Shown here piece after piece: positions 1-10,775 of a stretch of DNA of 64,000 nt. Source of the stretch: Torymus aiolomorphi (Eukaryota > Arthropoda > Insecta > Hymenoptera > Torymidae); contig CM070877.1 of NCBI GenBank assembly GCA_036365515.1, positions 91,140,522 to 91,204,521 of the forward strand. Reading direction: 5' to 3'. A model generated the notes under the pieces. The model made no database searches. It was not told where the DNA came from and saw nothing but the letters and a program-made list of their open reading frames with translations. Made by a program: the position numbers and the translations under genes. The stretch's first letter is position 1. Each line of letters begins with the position of its first letter.

Positions 1-1
1 G

Positions 2-1717
2 CGTTCTTTAGTTAAAGTTGTTGATAATTTTAAAAGAGAACATAGATTTGATAATTATTTGAATAGTAATTTATTCCATGAATTAAAAATAACGAAGAAA
101 TTCTTGAGAGAGAATCCGAATATGATCTTCCAAAAAGCAGATAAAGGAAATGTAACTGTAGTTTCGGATAAAAGGGATTATATTAATAAAATTCAACTTA
201 TGTTGGAGGATGATACCACTTATGTGAAAATTAGGAATCCACATATCAATAGACTACAAGATAAATTGAAAGAATTATTGATGCATTGGAAAACAAAAGC
301 TTATATTAAAGATAGTATGTTTAAATATTTAAAATGTGAAAATGGCACTGTAGCTAAATGTTATGGGCTTCCTAAGATTCACAAAGAACAGTTGACATAT
401 AGAATAATAATATCATCGATAAATTTTCCGACGTATAGACTTGCTAGATTTTTGTCTAATATATTGTTCAAGATAGTGGGTAAAACAAATTCATATATTA
501 AAGATAGTTGGAGTTTTTATGGTATAATGAAAGATATTATTATTCCGAATGATCATAGGATGGTTTCATTGGATGTAGTATCTTTGTTTACAAATATACC
601 TTTAGAGTTGTTGAATGATATTATACAAGATAAATGGTCTGAAATTAAAGTACATACTAGTTTAACAAAAGATGAATTTATAAAGGCACTTAATTTGGTT
701 TTTAAAAACACAATTTTTTCTTTTGATAATAGTCTATATGAACAAAGATATGGTTGTCCAATGGGATCACCTTTGTCACCTGTTATAGCCAATTTAGTAA
801 TGGAAAAATTGGAAAGTATTGCTTTGTCTAAGTTGGTTTTTCAGCCAATTATTTTTAAAAGATATGTTGATGACATTTTTGCAGTTGTACCAGAATGTTT
901 TGTGGATGAAATGGTGGATGTGTTTAATTCTATCCATGATAGAATTAAATTCACAAAAGAAGTTGAGAAAGATTATCAATTGAGTTTTTTAGATATTAGA
1001 GTCATTAGAGGTAATAATAATAGAGTGAAATTAGATTGGTATAGAAAACCTACATGGTCAGGTAGATTTTTAAATTTTGATTCTCACCACCAATTCGGAA
1101 ACAAGACAGGTGCGATCAAAGGTGTCATTGACAGAGCGATTAAATTGTCACATAAAGATTTTAGGAAAAAGAATTTAAATTTAGTTAGAGAAACATTTAT
1201 TAAAAATAGTTATCCCGTAAAATTTATTGATAAAATGATTGATGAGAGAGTGTGGGAAATTTATAATGGTGGATTGAAGCAGCGGGTAGATAATCAAACA
1301 AGGAATAGAAATGGAAAGAATGCATATTTTAGTTTACCATATGTTAGAGGTTTGTCGGAAAGGATTAGAAGGGTTTTTAGTAAACATAATATTCAAGTTT
1401 TCTTTAGAAATGATAATAATTTAGAAAGGTTATTTAGTAATTGTAAAGACAAGGATGATAAATGTTTGAAATCGGGAGTTGTTTATAAAATTAATTGTAG
1501 GGATTGTAATGGTTGTTATATTGGTCAAACGGGTAGATATTTGAAAAAGAGAATATATGAACATCAATATAGTTTACGCAGCTCAAGTTGTACATCGGGT
1601 TTGAAAGAACATTGTTTAAATAGTTTGCATTCTTTCGATTTTGGGAGTGTGGATATTTTGGAACAGGGGATTAAGAATAAATATAAGAGGAAAGCCTTGA
1701 AAGTATTCACATTCTAA
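2..1717 (+). pseudogene. PLE reverse transcriptase/GIY-YIG gene, unit 0 (5' cut by window edge, 3' frameshift)
   Basis: The frame is open from base 2 and matches the other units from about residue 222 onward. It keeps the RT motifs (YVDD at about 864-875) and the GIY-YIG region (YIG near 1518-1530). A single G missing from the run at about 1689 changes the end to a short alternative tail (KALKVFTF), removing the last ~35 residues. The rest of the protein lies outside the window. The following spacer also carries the most substitutions of the array, so this unit is probably older or less often homogenised. Confidence 0.9.
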
Positions 1718-1865
1718 GAAATCGGAATAATGTAAATTTAATGATAGAGTCAAGTAAATTAGATAACATTTATCATTCTTTATTAATTTAAGTGAGAATG
1801 GCAAGTTGGAGAGGTGAATGTGGAGGGTGGTGGGGTAAGAGAAAAGAAGGGGTATGGGTGCATGG

Positions 1866-1900
1866 TATATAAGGAGGTGTATCGCGGGTTTTATTTCAGT
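1866..1900 (+). promoter_or_regulatory. PLE core promoter (TATA + initiator), unit 0 spacer
   Basis: TATATAA starts at 1866 and TCAGT has its A at 1898, a spacing of 32, as in arthropod TATA/Inr promoters. The host spacer is 1718-2194, which otherwise holds only the degraded ribozyme motif and the leader to the next ATG. Confidence 0.6.
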
Positions 1901-1938
1901 CACTGAGGAGGAGCCGGAGCAGGCAGGAAACGTCGGAC
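1899..1938 (+). ncRNA. Degraded hammerhead-ribozyme-like motif, unit 0
   Basis: The CTGAGGA core and GAAAC-GTC are present. The stem I strand is GTCA instead of GTCC, and the 3' strand of stem II is changed (AGGCAGG), so it should not fold as the other copies do. Confidence 0.6.
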
Positions 1939-2194
1939 AATGTGGTGCTGGTGGGCAGTCAGATCGTCCTTTGCTAACAAAGTTTTTTCCAGATTTTAAT
2001 TAAGTTTTTATTTCAGTTTCTGCAGGGGTTATTATAAACAAGAGCAATCTGAATTCCATAAATATTAATTATTTTAATTTAATTTGTAAGACTGTAAGAC
2101 CGATGGAAAAATTCTTATCAGTTGATATTAAATTGCAGTCGACATAAGTAATATTTTTAATGATAAAACTAAGGTCTATTAAAGGTGGGGTAAA

Positions 2195-4650
2195 ATGTTT
2201 TTTAGAGATATATATGGGATTTATGGGAAGGTGGTAAAAGATTATTGCTCAAAATGGGTAAAAATGGTTTTAAGGATTGTAATTTTAAAGGAGCAACTCA
2301 CTTTTCTTCTAAGGTGTAAAAAATCAAATATTTTTCCTAAACATATTGGAAAAAAATTTGATGATAAGGGTTTTTATCGGGATTACAATAAAAGAGTTTC
2401 TTATGATCTACGGAAAAATATTTTCTTTTTCAAAAATAAATTACTTAACTTAGAAATTAGAGATTTGAATTTTGAAATTAATCGTTTGAATAAATATTTA
2501 TTAGAGCTTGAAAGATATTTATATAATAAAATAGAACAGAATGATTTGCAAGAATTTTTTCGTGGTCAAAAGAGGCACTTTGAAAAAGTAAAATATAACC
2601 ATAGGAGTAAATTAAAAAGAAAATTTGAATATTTAAAGCATAGAAAACACTCTCAGGTCAATCAAACTAACAATGTTAATAAGGATTGGTTTAGAAATTT
2701 AACTGACAAAGTAATACCAGAAGAAGTGGTAAATATCATGTCAAAGGGTGCTAAATTTGGAATATCATATTCAAGTAAATCTCTTCCGATCAAGAATATC
2801 ATCGCTGAGGTAGAAAGTAGTATGAGTAGTTTTAATCTGGAGTTTAAAAAAGAATGTAGGCGTTCTTTAGTTAAAGTTGTTGATAATTTTAAAAGAGAAC
2901 ATAGATTTGATAATTATTTGAATAGTAATTTATTCCATGAATTAAAAATAACGAAGAAATTCTTGAGAGAGAATCCGAATATGATCTTCCAAAAAGCAGA
3001 TAAAGGAAATGTAACTGTAGTTTCGGATAAAAGGGATTATATTAATAAAATTCAACTTATGTTGGAGGATGATACCACTTATGTGAAAATTAGGAATCCA
3101 CATATCAATAGACTACAAGATAAATTGAAAGAATTATTGATGCATTGGAAAACAAAAGCTTATATTAAAGATAGTATGTTTAAATATTTAAAATGTGAAA
3201 ATGGCACTGTAGCTAAATGTTATGGGCTTCCTAAGATTCACAAAGAACAGTTGACATATAGAATAATAATATCATCGATAAATTTTCCGACGTATAGACT
3301 TGCTAGATTTTTGTCTAATATATTGTTCAAGATAGTGGGTAAAACAAATTCATATATTAAAGATAGTTGGAGTTTTTATGGTATAATGAAAGATATTATT
3401 ATTCCGAATGATCATAGGATGGTTTCATTGGATGTAGTATCTTTGTTTACAAATATACCTTTAGAGTTGTTGAATGATATTATACAAGATAAATGGTCTG
3501 AAATTAAAGTACATACTAGTTTAACAAAAGATGAATTTATAAAGGCACTTAATTTGGTTTTTAAAAACACAATTTTTTCTTTTGATAATAGTCTATATGA
3601 ACAAAGATATGGTTGTCCAATGGGATCACCTTTGTCACCTGTTATAGCCAATTTAGTAATGGAAAAATTGGAAAGTATTGCTTTGTCTAAGTTGGTTTTT
3701 CAGCCAATTATTTTTAAAAGATATGTTGATGACATTTTTGCAGTTGTACCAGAATGTTTTGTGGATGAAATGGTGGATGTGTTTAATTCTATCCATGATA
3801 GAATTAAATTCACAAAAGAAGTTGAGAAAGATTATCAATTGAGTTTTTAGATATTAGAGTCATTAGAGGTAATAATAATAGAGTGAAATTAGATTGGTAT
3901 AGAAAACCTACATGGTCAGGTAGATTTTTAAATTTTGATTCTCACCACCAATTCGGAAACAAGACAGGTGCGATCAAAGGTGTCATTGACAGAGCGATTA
4001 AATTGTCACATAAAGATTTTAGGAAAAAGAATTTAAATTTAGTTAGAGAAACATTTATTAAAAATAGTTATCCCGTAAAATTTATTGATAAAATGATTGA
4101 TGAGAGAGTGTGGGAAATTTATAATGGTGGATTGAAGCAGCGGGTAGATAATCAAACAAGTAATAGAAATGGAAAGAATGCATATTTTAGTTTACCATAT
4201 GTTAGAGGTTTGTCGGAAAGGATTAGAAGGGTTTTTAGTAAACATAATATTCAAGTTTTCTTTAGAAATGATAATAATTTAGAAAGGTTATTTAGTAATT
4301 GTAAAGACAAGGATGATAAATGTTTGAAATCGGGAGTTGTTTATAAAATTAATTGTAGGGATTGTAATGGTTGTTATATTGGTCAAACGGGTAGATATTT
4401 GAAAAAGAGAATATATGAACATCAATATAGTTTACGCAGCTCAAGTTGTACATCGGGTTTGAAAGAACATTGTTTAAATAGTTTGCATTCTTTCGATTTT
4501 GGGAGTGTGGATATTTTGGAACAGGGGATTAAGAATAAATATAAGAGGGAAAGCCTTGAAAGTATTCACATTCTAAGAAATCGGAATAATGTTAATTTAA
4601 TGATAGAGTCAAGTAAATTAGATAACATTTATCATTCTTTATTAATTTAA
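2195..4650 (+). pseudogene. PLE reverse transcriptase/GIY-YIG gene, unit 1 (single-base frameshift)
   Basis: The frame runs from ATG 2195 through all RT motifs but stops at 3850. The T-run after 'CAATTGAG' has five T instead of six, which makes a TAG at once. The remainder (thumb, linker, GIY-YIG) continues in the next frame from about 3851 to 4650. The codon at about residue 656 encodes Ser where most units have Arg. Without the indel it would equal the intact 818-residue copies. It could be real decay or a homopolymer error in the assembly. Confidence 0.9.
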
Positions 4651-4725
4651 GTGAGAATGGCAAGTTGGAGAGGTGAATGTGGAGGGTGGTGGGGTAAGAG
4701 AAAAGAAGGGGGTATGGGTGCATGG

Positions 4726-4760
4726 TATATAAGGAGGTGTATCGCGGGTTTTATTTCAGT
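4726..4760 (+). promoter_or_regulatory. PLE core promoter (TATA + initiator), spacer before unit 2
   Basis: TATATAAGG begins at 4726 and the arthropod initiator consensus TCAGT has its A at 4758. Initiation there would start one base before the hammerhead-like motif and give a leader of about 297 nt to ATG 5055. The spacer (4651-5054) contains no supported gene. Confidence 0.65.
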
Positions 4761-4798
4761 CCCTGAGGAGGTGCCGGAGCAGGCTCGAAACGTCGGAC
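4759..4798 (+). ncRNA. Hammerhead-ribozyme-like motif in PLE spacer
   Basis: Same layout as at 7620-7659. One stem II base is changed (GTGCC for GAGCC), leaving a T-T mismatch in that helix. Confidence 0.7.
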
Positions 4799-5054
4799 AA
4801 TGTGGTGGTGGTGGGCAGTCAGATCGTCCTTTGCTAACAAAGTTTTTTCCAGATTTTAATTAAGTTTTTATTTCAGATTCTGCGGGGGTGATTATAAACA
4901 AGGGCAATCTGACTGCCATAAATATTAATTATTTTAATTTAATTTGTAAGACTGTAAGACCGATGGAAAAATTCTTATCAGTTGATATTAAATTGCAGTC
5001 GACATAAGTAATATTTTTAATGATAAAACTAAGGTCTATTAAAGGTGGGGTAAA

Positions 5055-7511
5055 ATGTTTTTTAGAGATATATATGGGATTTATGGGAAGGTGGTAAAAG
5101 ATTATTGCTCAAAATGGGTAAAAATGGTTTTAAGGATTGTAATTTTAAAGGAGCAACTCACTTTTCTTCTAAGGTGTAAAAAATCAAATATTTTTCCTAA
5201 ACATATTGGAAAAAAATTTGATGATAAGGGTTTTTATCGGGATTACAATAAAAGAGTTTCTTATGATCTACGGAAAAATATTTTCTTTTTCAAAAATAAA
5301 TTACTTAACTTAGAAATTAGAGATTTGAATTTTGAAATTAATCGTTTGAATAAATATTTATTAGAGCTTGAAAGATATTTATATAATAAAATAGAACAGA
5401 ATGATTTGCAAGAATTTTTTCGTGGTCAAAAGAGGCACTTTGAAAAAGTAAAATATAACCATAGGAGTAAATTAAAAAGAAAATTTGAATATTTAAAGCA
5501 TAGAAAACACTCTCAGGTCAATCAAACTAACAATGTTAATAAGGATTGGTTTAGAAATTTAACTGACAAAGTAATACCAGAAGAAGTGGTAAATATCATG
5601 TCAAAGGGTGCTAAATTTGGAATATCATATTCAAGTAAATCTCTTCCGATCAAGAATATCATCGCTGAGGTAGAAAGTAGTATGAGTAGTTTTAATCTGG
5701 AGTTTAAAAAAGAATGTAGGCGTTCTTTAGTTAAAGTTGTTGATAATTTTAAAAGAGAACATAGATTTGATAATTATTTGAATAGTAATTTATTCCATGA
5801 ATTAAAAATAACGAAGAAATTCTTGAGAGAGAATCCGAATATGATCTTCCAAAAAGCAGATAAAGGAAATGTAACTGTAGTTTCGGATAAAAGGGATTAT
5901 ATTAATAAAATTCAACTTATGTTGGAGGATGATACCACTTATGTGAAAATTAGGAATCCACATATCAATAGACTACAAGATAAATTGAAAGAATTATTGA
6001 TGCATTGGAAAACAAAAGCTTATATTAAAGATAGTATGTTTAAATATTTAAAATGTGAAAATGGCACTGTAGCTAAATGTTATGGGCTTCCTAAGATTCA
6101 CAAAGAACAGTTGACATATAGAATAATAATATCATCGATAAATTTTCCGACGTATAGACTTGCTAGATTTTTGTCTAATATATTGTTCAAGATAGTGGGT
6201 AAAACAAATTCATATATTAAAGATAGTTGGAGTTTTTATGGTATAATGAAAGATATTATTATTCCGAATGATCATAGGATGGTTTCATTGGATGTAGTAT
6301 CTTTGTTTACAAATATACCTTTAGAGTTGTTGAATGATATTATACAAGATAAATGGTCTGAAATTAAAGTACATACTAGTTTAACAAAAGATGAATTTAT
6401 AAAGGCACTTAATTTGGTTTTTAAAAACACAATTTTTTCTTTTGATAATAGTCTATATGAACAAAGATATGGTTGTCCAATGGGATCACCTTTGTCACCT
6501 GTTATAGCCAATTTAGTAATGGAAAAATTGGAAAGTATTGCTTTGTCTAAGTTGGTTTTTCAGCCAATTATTTTTAAAAGATATGTTGATGACATTTTTG
6601 CAGTTGTACCAGAATGTTTTGTGGATGAAATGGTGGATGTGTTTAATTCTATCCATGATAGAATTAAATTCACAAAAGAAGTTGAGAAAGATTATCAATT
6701 GAAGTCTTTAGATATTAGAGTCATTAGAGGTAATAATAATAGAGTGAAATTAGATTGGTATAGAAAACCTACATGGTCAGGTAGATTTTTAAATTTTGAT
6801 TCTCACCACCAATTCGGAAACAAGACAGGTGCGATCAAAGGTGTCATTGACAGAGCGATTAAATTGTCACATAAAGATTTTAGGAAAAAGAATTTAAATT
6901 TAGTTAGAGAAACATTTATTAAAAATAGTTATCCCGTAAAATTTATTGATAAAATGATTGATGAGAGAGTGTGGGAAATTTATAATGGTGGATTGAAGCA
7001 GCGGGTAGATAATCAAACAACGAATAGAAATGGAAAGAATGCATATTTTAGTTTACCATATGTTAGAGGTTTGTCGGAAAGGATTAGAAGGGTTTTTAGT
7101 AAACATAATATTCAAGTTTTCTTTAGAAATGATAATAATTTAGAAAGGTTATTTAGTAATTGTAAAGACAAGGATGATAAATGTTTGAAATCGGGAGTTG
7201 TTTATAAAATTAATTGTAGGGATTGTAATGGTTGTTATATTGGTCAAACGGGTAGATATTTGAAAAAGAGAATATATGAACATCAATATAGTTTACGCAG
7301 CTCAAGTTGTACATCGGGTTTGAAAGAACATTGTTTAAATAGTTTGCATTCTTTCGATTTTGGGAGTGTGGATATTTTGGAACAGGGGATTAAGAATAAA
7401 TATAAGAGGGAAAGCCTTGAAAGTATTCACATTCTAAGAAATCGGAATAATGTTAATTTAATGATAGAGTCAAGTAAATTAGATAACATTTATCATTCTT
7501 TATTAATTTAA
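5055..7511 (+). CDS. Penelope-like element reverse transcriptase with GIY-YIG endonuclease, unit 2 (intact)
   Basis: The product is an 818-residue PLE polyprotein that would copy element RNA and nick target DNA. A basic N-terminal region (1-250) precedes the RT: DKGN at 269-272, GLPKIHK at 344-350, first catalytic Asp in SLDVVSLFTN (D413), MGSPLSPVIAN at 476-486 and YVDD at 510-513. The thumb region includes YRKPTWSGRFLN (569-580). Cysteines C703, C710, C721 and C724 look like a zinc-binding linker. GIY-YIG follows, with VVYKI at 715-719, CYIGQTGRYLKKR at 727-739 and a candidate catalytic Glu near 776. The start is the first ATG after the 5' leader. At residues 549-551 it reads LKS where other copies read LSF, so RT activity at that spot is uncertain. 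The family call is very secure. Confidence 0.96.
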   Translation: MFFRDIYGIYGKVVKDYCSKWVKMVLRIVILKEQLTFLLRCKKSNIFPKHIGKKFDDKGFYRDYNKRVSYDLRKNIFFFKNKLLNLEIRDLNFEINRLNKYLLELERYLYNKIEQNDLQEFFRGQKRHFEKVKYNHRSKLKRKFEYLKHRKHSQVNQTNNVNKDWFRNLTDKVIPEEVVNIMSKGAKFGISYSSKSLPIKNIIAEVESSMSSFNLEFKKECRRSLVKVVDNFKREHRFDNYLNSNLFHELKITKKFLRENPNMIFQKADKGNVTVVSDKRDYINKIQLMLEDDTTYVKIRNPHINRLQDKLKELLMHWKTKAYIKDSMFKYLKCENGTVAKCYGLPKIHKEQLTYRIIISSINFPTYRLARFLSNILFKIVGKTNSYIKDSWSFYGIMKDIIIPNDHRMVSLDVVSLFTNIPLELLNDIIQDKWSEIKVHTSLTKDEFIKALNLVFKNTIFSFDNSLYEQRYGCPMGSPLSPVIANLVMEKLESIALSKLVFQPIIFKRYVDDIFAVVPECFVDEMVDVFNSIHDRIKFTKEVEKDYQLKSLDIRVIRGNNNRVKLDWYRKPTWSGRFLNFDSHHQFGNKTGAIKGVIDRAIKLSHKDFRKKNLNLVRETFIKNSYPVKFIDKMIDERVWEIYNGGLKQRVDNQTTNRNGKNAYFSLPYVRGLSERIRRVFSKHNIQVFFRNDNNLERLFSNCKDKDDKCLKSGVVYKINCRDCNGCYIGQTGRYLKKRIYEHQYSLRSSSCTSGLKEHCLNSLHSFDFGSVDILEQGIKNKYKRESLESIHILRNRNNVNLMIESSKLDNIYHSLLI

Positions 7512-7586
7512 GTGAGAATGGCAAGTTGGAGAGGTGAATGTGGAGGGTGGTGGGGTAAGAGAAAAGAAGGGGGTATGGGTGCATGG

Positions 7587-7621
7587 TATATAAGGAGGTG
7601 TATCGCGGGTTTTATTTCAGT
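7587..7621 (+). promoter_or_regulatory. PLE core promoter (TATA + initiator), spacer before unit 3
   Basis: Same arrangement as the other spacers: TATATAA at 7587 and TCAGT with A at 7619. Spacer 7512-7915. Confidence 0.65.
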
Positions 7622-7659
7622 CCCTGAGGAGGAGCCGGAGCAGGCTCGAAACGTCGGAC
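7620..7659 (+). ncRNA. Type I hammerhead-ribozyme-like motif in PLE spacer (reference copy)
   Basis: Stem I pairs GTCC 7620-7623 with GGAC 7656-7659. The core CTGAGGA (fits CUGANGA) is 7624-7630. Stem II pairs GAGCC 7632-7636 with GGCTC 7643-7647 around a six-base loop. GAAA is 7648-7651, and AC/GT 7651-7654 form a two-pair stem III with no loop, followed by C7655 as the predicted cleavage site. Two oddities are an unpaired G7631 between core and stem II and the loop-less stem III; the latter suggests pairing between two copies, since ACGU is self-complementary. Hammerhead motifs with tiny stem III are known from PLE terminal repeats. Activity is untested. Confidence 0.78.
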
Positions 7660-7915
7660 AATGTGGTGGTGGTGGGCAGTCAGATCGTCCTTTGCTAACA
7701 AAGTTTTTTCCAGATTTTAATTAAGTTTTTATTTCAGATTCTGCGGGGGTGATTATAAACAAGGGCAATCTGACTGCCATAAATATTAATTATTTTAATT
7801 TAATTTGTAAGACTGTAAGACCGATGGAAAAATTCTTATCAGTTGATATTAAATTGCAGTCGACATAAGTAATATTTTTAATGATAAAACTAAGGTCTAT
7901 TAAAGGTGGGGTAAA

Positions 7916-10371
7916 ATGTTTTTTAGAGATATATATGGGATTTATGGGAAGGTGGTAAAAGATTATTGCTCAAAATGGGTAAAAATGGTTTTAAGGATTG
8001 TAATTTTAAAGGAGCAACTCACTTTTCTTCTAAGGTGTAAAAAATCAAATATTTTTCCTAAACATATTGGAAAAAAATTTGATGATAAGGGTTTTTATCG
8101 GGATTACAATAAAGAGTTTCTTATGATCTACGGAAAAATATTTTCTTTTTCAAAAATAAATTACTTAACTTAGAAATTAGAGATTTGAATTTTGAAATTA
8201 ATCGTTTGAATAAATATTTATTAGAGCTTGAAAGATATTTATATAATAAAATAGAACAGAATGATTTGCAAGAATTTTTTCGTGGTCAAAAGAGGCACTT
8301 TGAAAAAGTAAAATATAACCATAGGAGTAAATTAAAAAGAAAATTTGAATATTTAAAGCATAGAAAACACTCTCAGGTCAATCAAACTAACAATGTTAAT
8401 AAGGATTGGTTTAGAAATTTAACTGACAAAGTAATACCAGAAGAAGTGGTAAATATCATGTCAAAGGGTGCTAAATTTGGAATATCATATTCAAGTAAAT
8501 CTCTTCCGATCAAGAATATCATCGCTGAGGTAGAAAGTAGTATGAGTAGTTTTAATCTGGAGTTTAAAAAAGAATGTAGGCGTTCTTTAGTTAAAGTTGT
8601 TGATAATTTTAAAAGAGAACATAGATTTGATAATTATTTGAATAGTAATTTATTCCATGAATTAAAAATAACGAAGAAATTCTTGAGAGAGAATCCGAAT
8701 ATGATCTTCCAAAAAGCAGATAAAGGAAATGTAACTGTAGTTTCGGATAAAAGGGATTATATTAATAAAATTCAACTTATGTTGGAGGATGATACCACTT
8801 ATGTGAAAATTAGGAATCCACATATCAATAGACTACAAGATAAATTGAAAGAATTATTGATGCATTGGAAAACAAAAGCTTATATTAAAGATAGTATGTT
8901 TAAATATTTAAAATGTGAAAATGGCACTGTAGCTAAATGTTATGGGCTTCCTAAGATTCACAAAGAACAGTTGACATATAGAATAATAATATCATCGATA
9001 AATTTTCCGACGTATAGACTTGCTAGATTTTTGTCTAATATATTGTTCAAGATAGTGGGTAAAACAAATTCATATATTAAAGATAGTTGGAGTTTTTATG
9101 GTATAATGAAAGATATTATTATTCCGAATGATCATAGGATGGTTTCATTGGATGTAGTATCTTTGTTTACAAATATACCTTTAGAGTTGTTGAATGATAT
9201 TATACAAGATAAATGGTCTGAAATTAAAGTACATACTAGTTTAACAAAAGATGAATTTATAAAGGCACTTAATTTGGTTTTTAAAAACACAATTTTTTCT
9301 TTTGATAATAGTCTATATGAACAAAGATATGGTTGTCCAATGGGATCACCTTTGTCACCTGTTATAGCCAATTTAGTAATGGAAAAATTGGAAAGTATTG
9401 CTTTGTCTAAGTTGGTTTTTCAGCCAATTATTTTTAAAAGATATGTTGATGACATTTTTGCAGTTGTACCAGAATGTTTTGTGGATGAAATGGTGGATGT
9501 GTTTAATTCTATCCATGATAGAATTAAATTCACAAAAGAAGTTGAGAAAGATTATCAATTGAGTTTTTTAGATATTAGAGTCATTAGAGGTAATAATAAT
9601 AGAGTGAAATTAGATTGGTATAGAAAACCTACATGGTCAGGTAGATTTTTAAATTTTGATTCTCACCACCAATTCGGAAACAAGACAGGTGCGATCAAAG
9701 GTGTCATTGACAGAGCGATTAAATTGTCACATAAAGATTTTAGGAAAAAGAATTTAAATTTAGTTAGAGAAACATTTATTAAAAATAGTTATCCCGTAAA
9801 ATTTATTGATAAAATGATTGATGAGAGAGTGTGGGAAATTTATAATGGTGGATTGAAGCAGCGGGTAGATAATCAAACAAGGAATAGAAATGGAAAGAAT
9901 GCATATTTTAGTTTACCATATGTTAGAGGTTTGTCGGAAAGGATTAGAAGGGTTTTTAGTAAACATAATATTCAAGTTTTCTTTAGAAATGATAATAATT
10001 TAGAAAGGTTATTTAGTAATTGTAAAGACAAGGATGATAAATGTTTGAAATCGGGAGTTGTTTATAAAATTAATTGTAGGGATTGTAATGGTTGTTATAT
10101 TGGTCAAACGGGTAGATATTTGAAAAAGAGAATATATGAACATCAATATAGTTTACGCAGCTCAAGTTGTACATCGGGTTTGAAAGAACATTGTTTAAAT
10201 AGTTTGCATTCTTTCGATTTTGGGAGTGTGGATATTTTGGAACAGGGGATTAAGAATAAATATAAGAGGGAAAGCCTTGAAAGTATTCACATTCTAAGAA
10301 ATCGGAATAATGTAAATTTAATGATAGAGTCAAGTAAATTAGATAACATTTATCATTCTTTATTAATTTAA
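7916..10371 (+). pseudogene. PLE reverse transcriptase/GIY-YIG gene, unit 3 (early frameshift)
   Basis: One A is missing at about 8112 (AATAAAGAG instead of AATAAAAGAG). The first frame therefore stops at 8173 after 85 residues. Everything downstream is open from about 8174 to 10371 and would give a protein lacking the first ~90 residues but with complete RT and GIY-YIG domains. An internal start (ATG or TTG near 8185) could in principle yield an N-terminally shortened enzyme. The N-terminal part removed is basic and of unknown role. Confidence 0.9.
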
Positions 10372-10446
10372 GTGAGAATGGCAAGTTGGAGAGGTGAATG
10401 TGGAGGGTGGTGGGGTAAGAGAAAAGAAGGGGGTATGGGTGCATGG

Positions 10447-10481
10447 TATATAAGGAGGTGTATCGCGGGTTTTATTTCAGT
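10447..10481 (+). promoter_or_regulatory. PLE core promoter (TATA + initiator), spacer before unit 4
   Basis: TATATAA at 10447 and TCAGT with A at 10479, driving the intact copy at 10776. Spacer 10372-10775. Confidence 0.65.
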
Positions 10482-10519
10482 CCCTGAGGAGGAGCCGGAG
10501 CAGGCTCGAAACGTCGGAC
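10480..10519 (+). ncRNA. Hammerhead-ribozyme-like motif in PLE spacer
   Basis: Identical to the 7620-7659 copy. It lies in the predicted leader of the intact gene at 10776. Confidence 0.78.
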
Positions 10520-10775
10520 AATGTGGTGGTGGTGGGCAGTCAGATCGTCCTTTGCTAACAAAGTTTTTTCCAGATTTTAATTAAGTTTTTATTTCAGATT
10601 CTGCGGGGGTGATTATAAACAAGGGCAATCTGACTGCCATAAATATTAATTATTTTAATTTAATTTGTAAGACTGTAAGACCGATGGAAAAATTCTTATC
10701 AGTTGATATTAAATTGCAGTCGACATAAGTAATATTTTTAATGATAAAACTAAGGTCTATTAAAGGTGGGGTAAA

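Noticed and set aside
553..979. Minus-strand frames of 79 and 61 codons inside every PLE unit
   Set aside because: They are antisense to the conserved RT motifs and repeat only because the units repeat.
4651..4863. 70-codon frame MASWRGECGG... after each PLE gene
   Set aside because: It overlaps the promoter and ribozyme motif in every unit. Its sequence follows the DNA repeat and it lacks known motifs, so the spacer is better read as non-coding.
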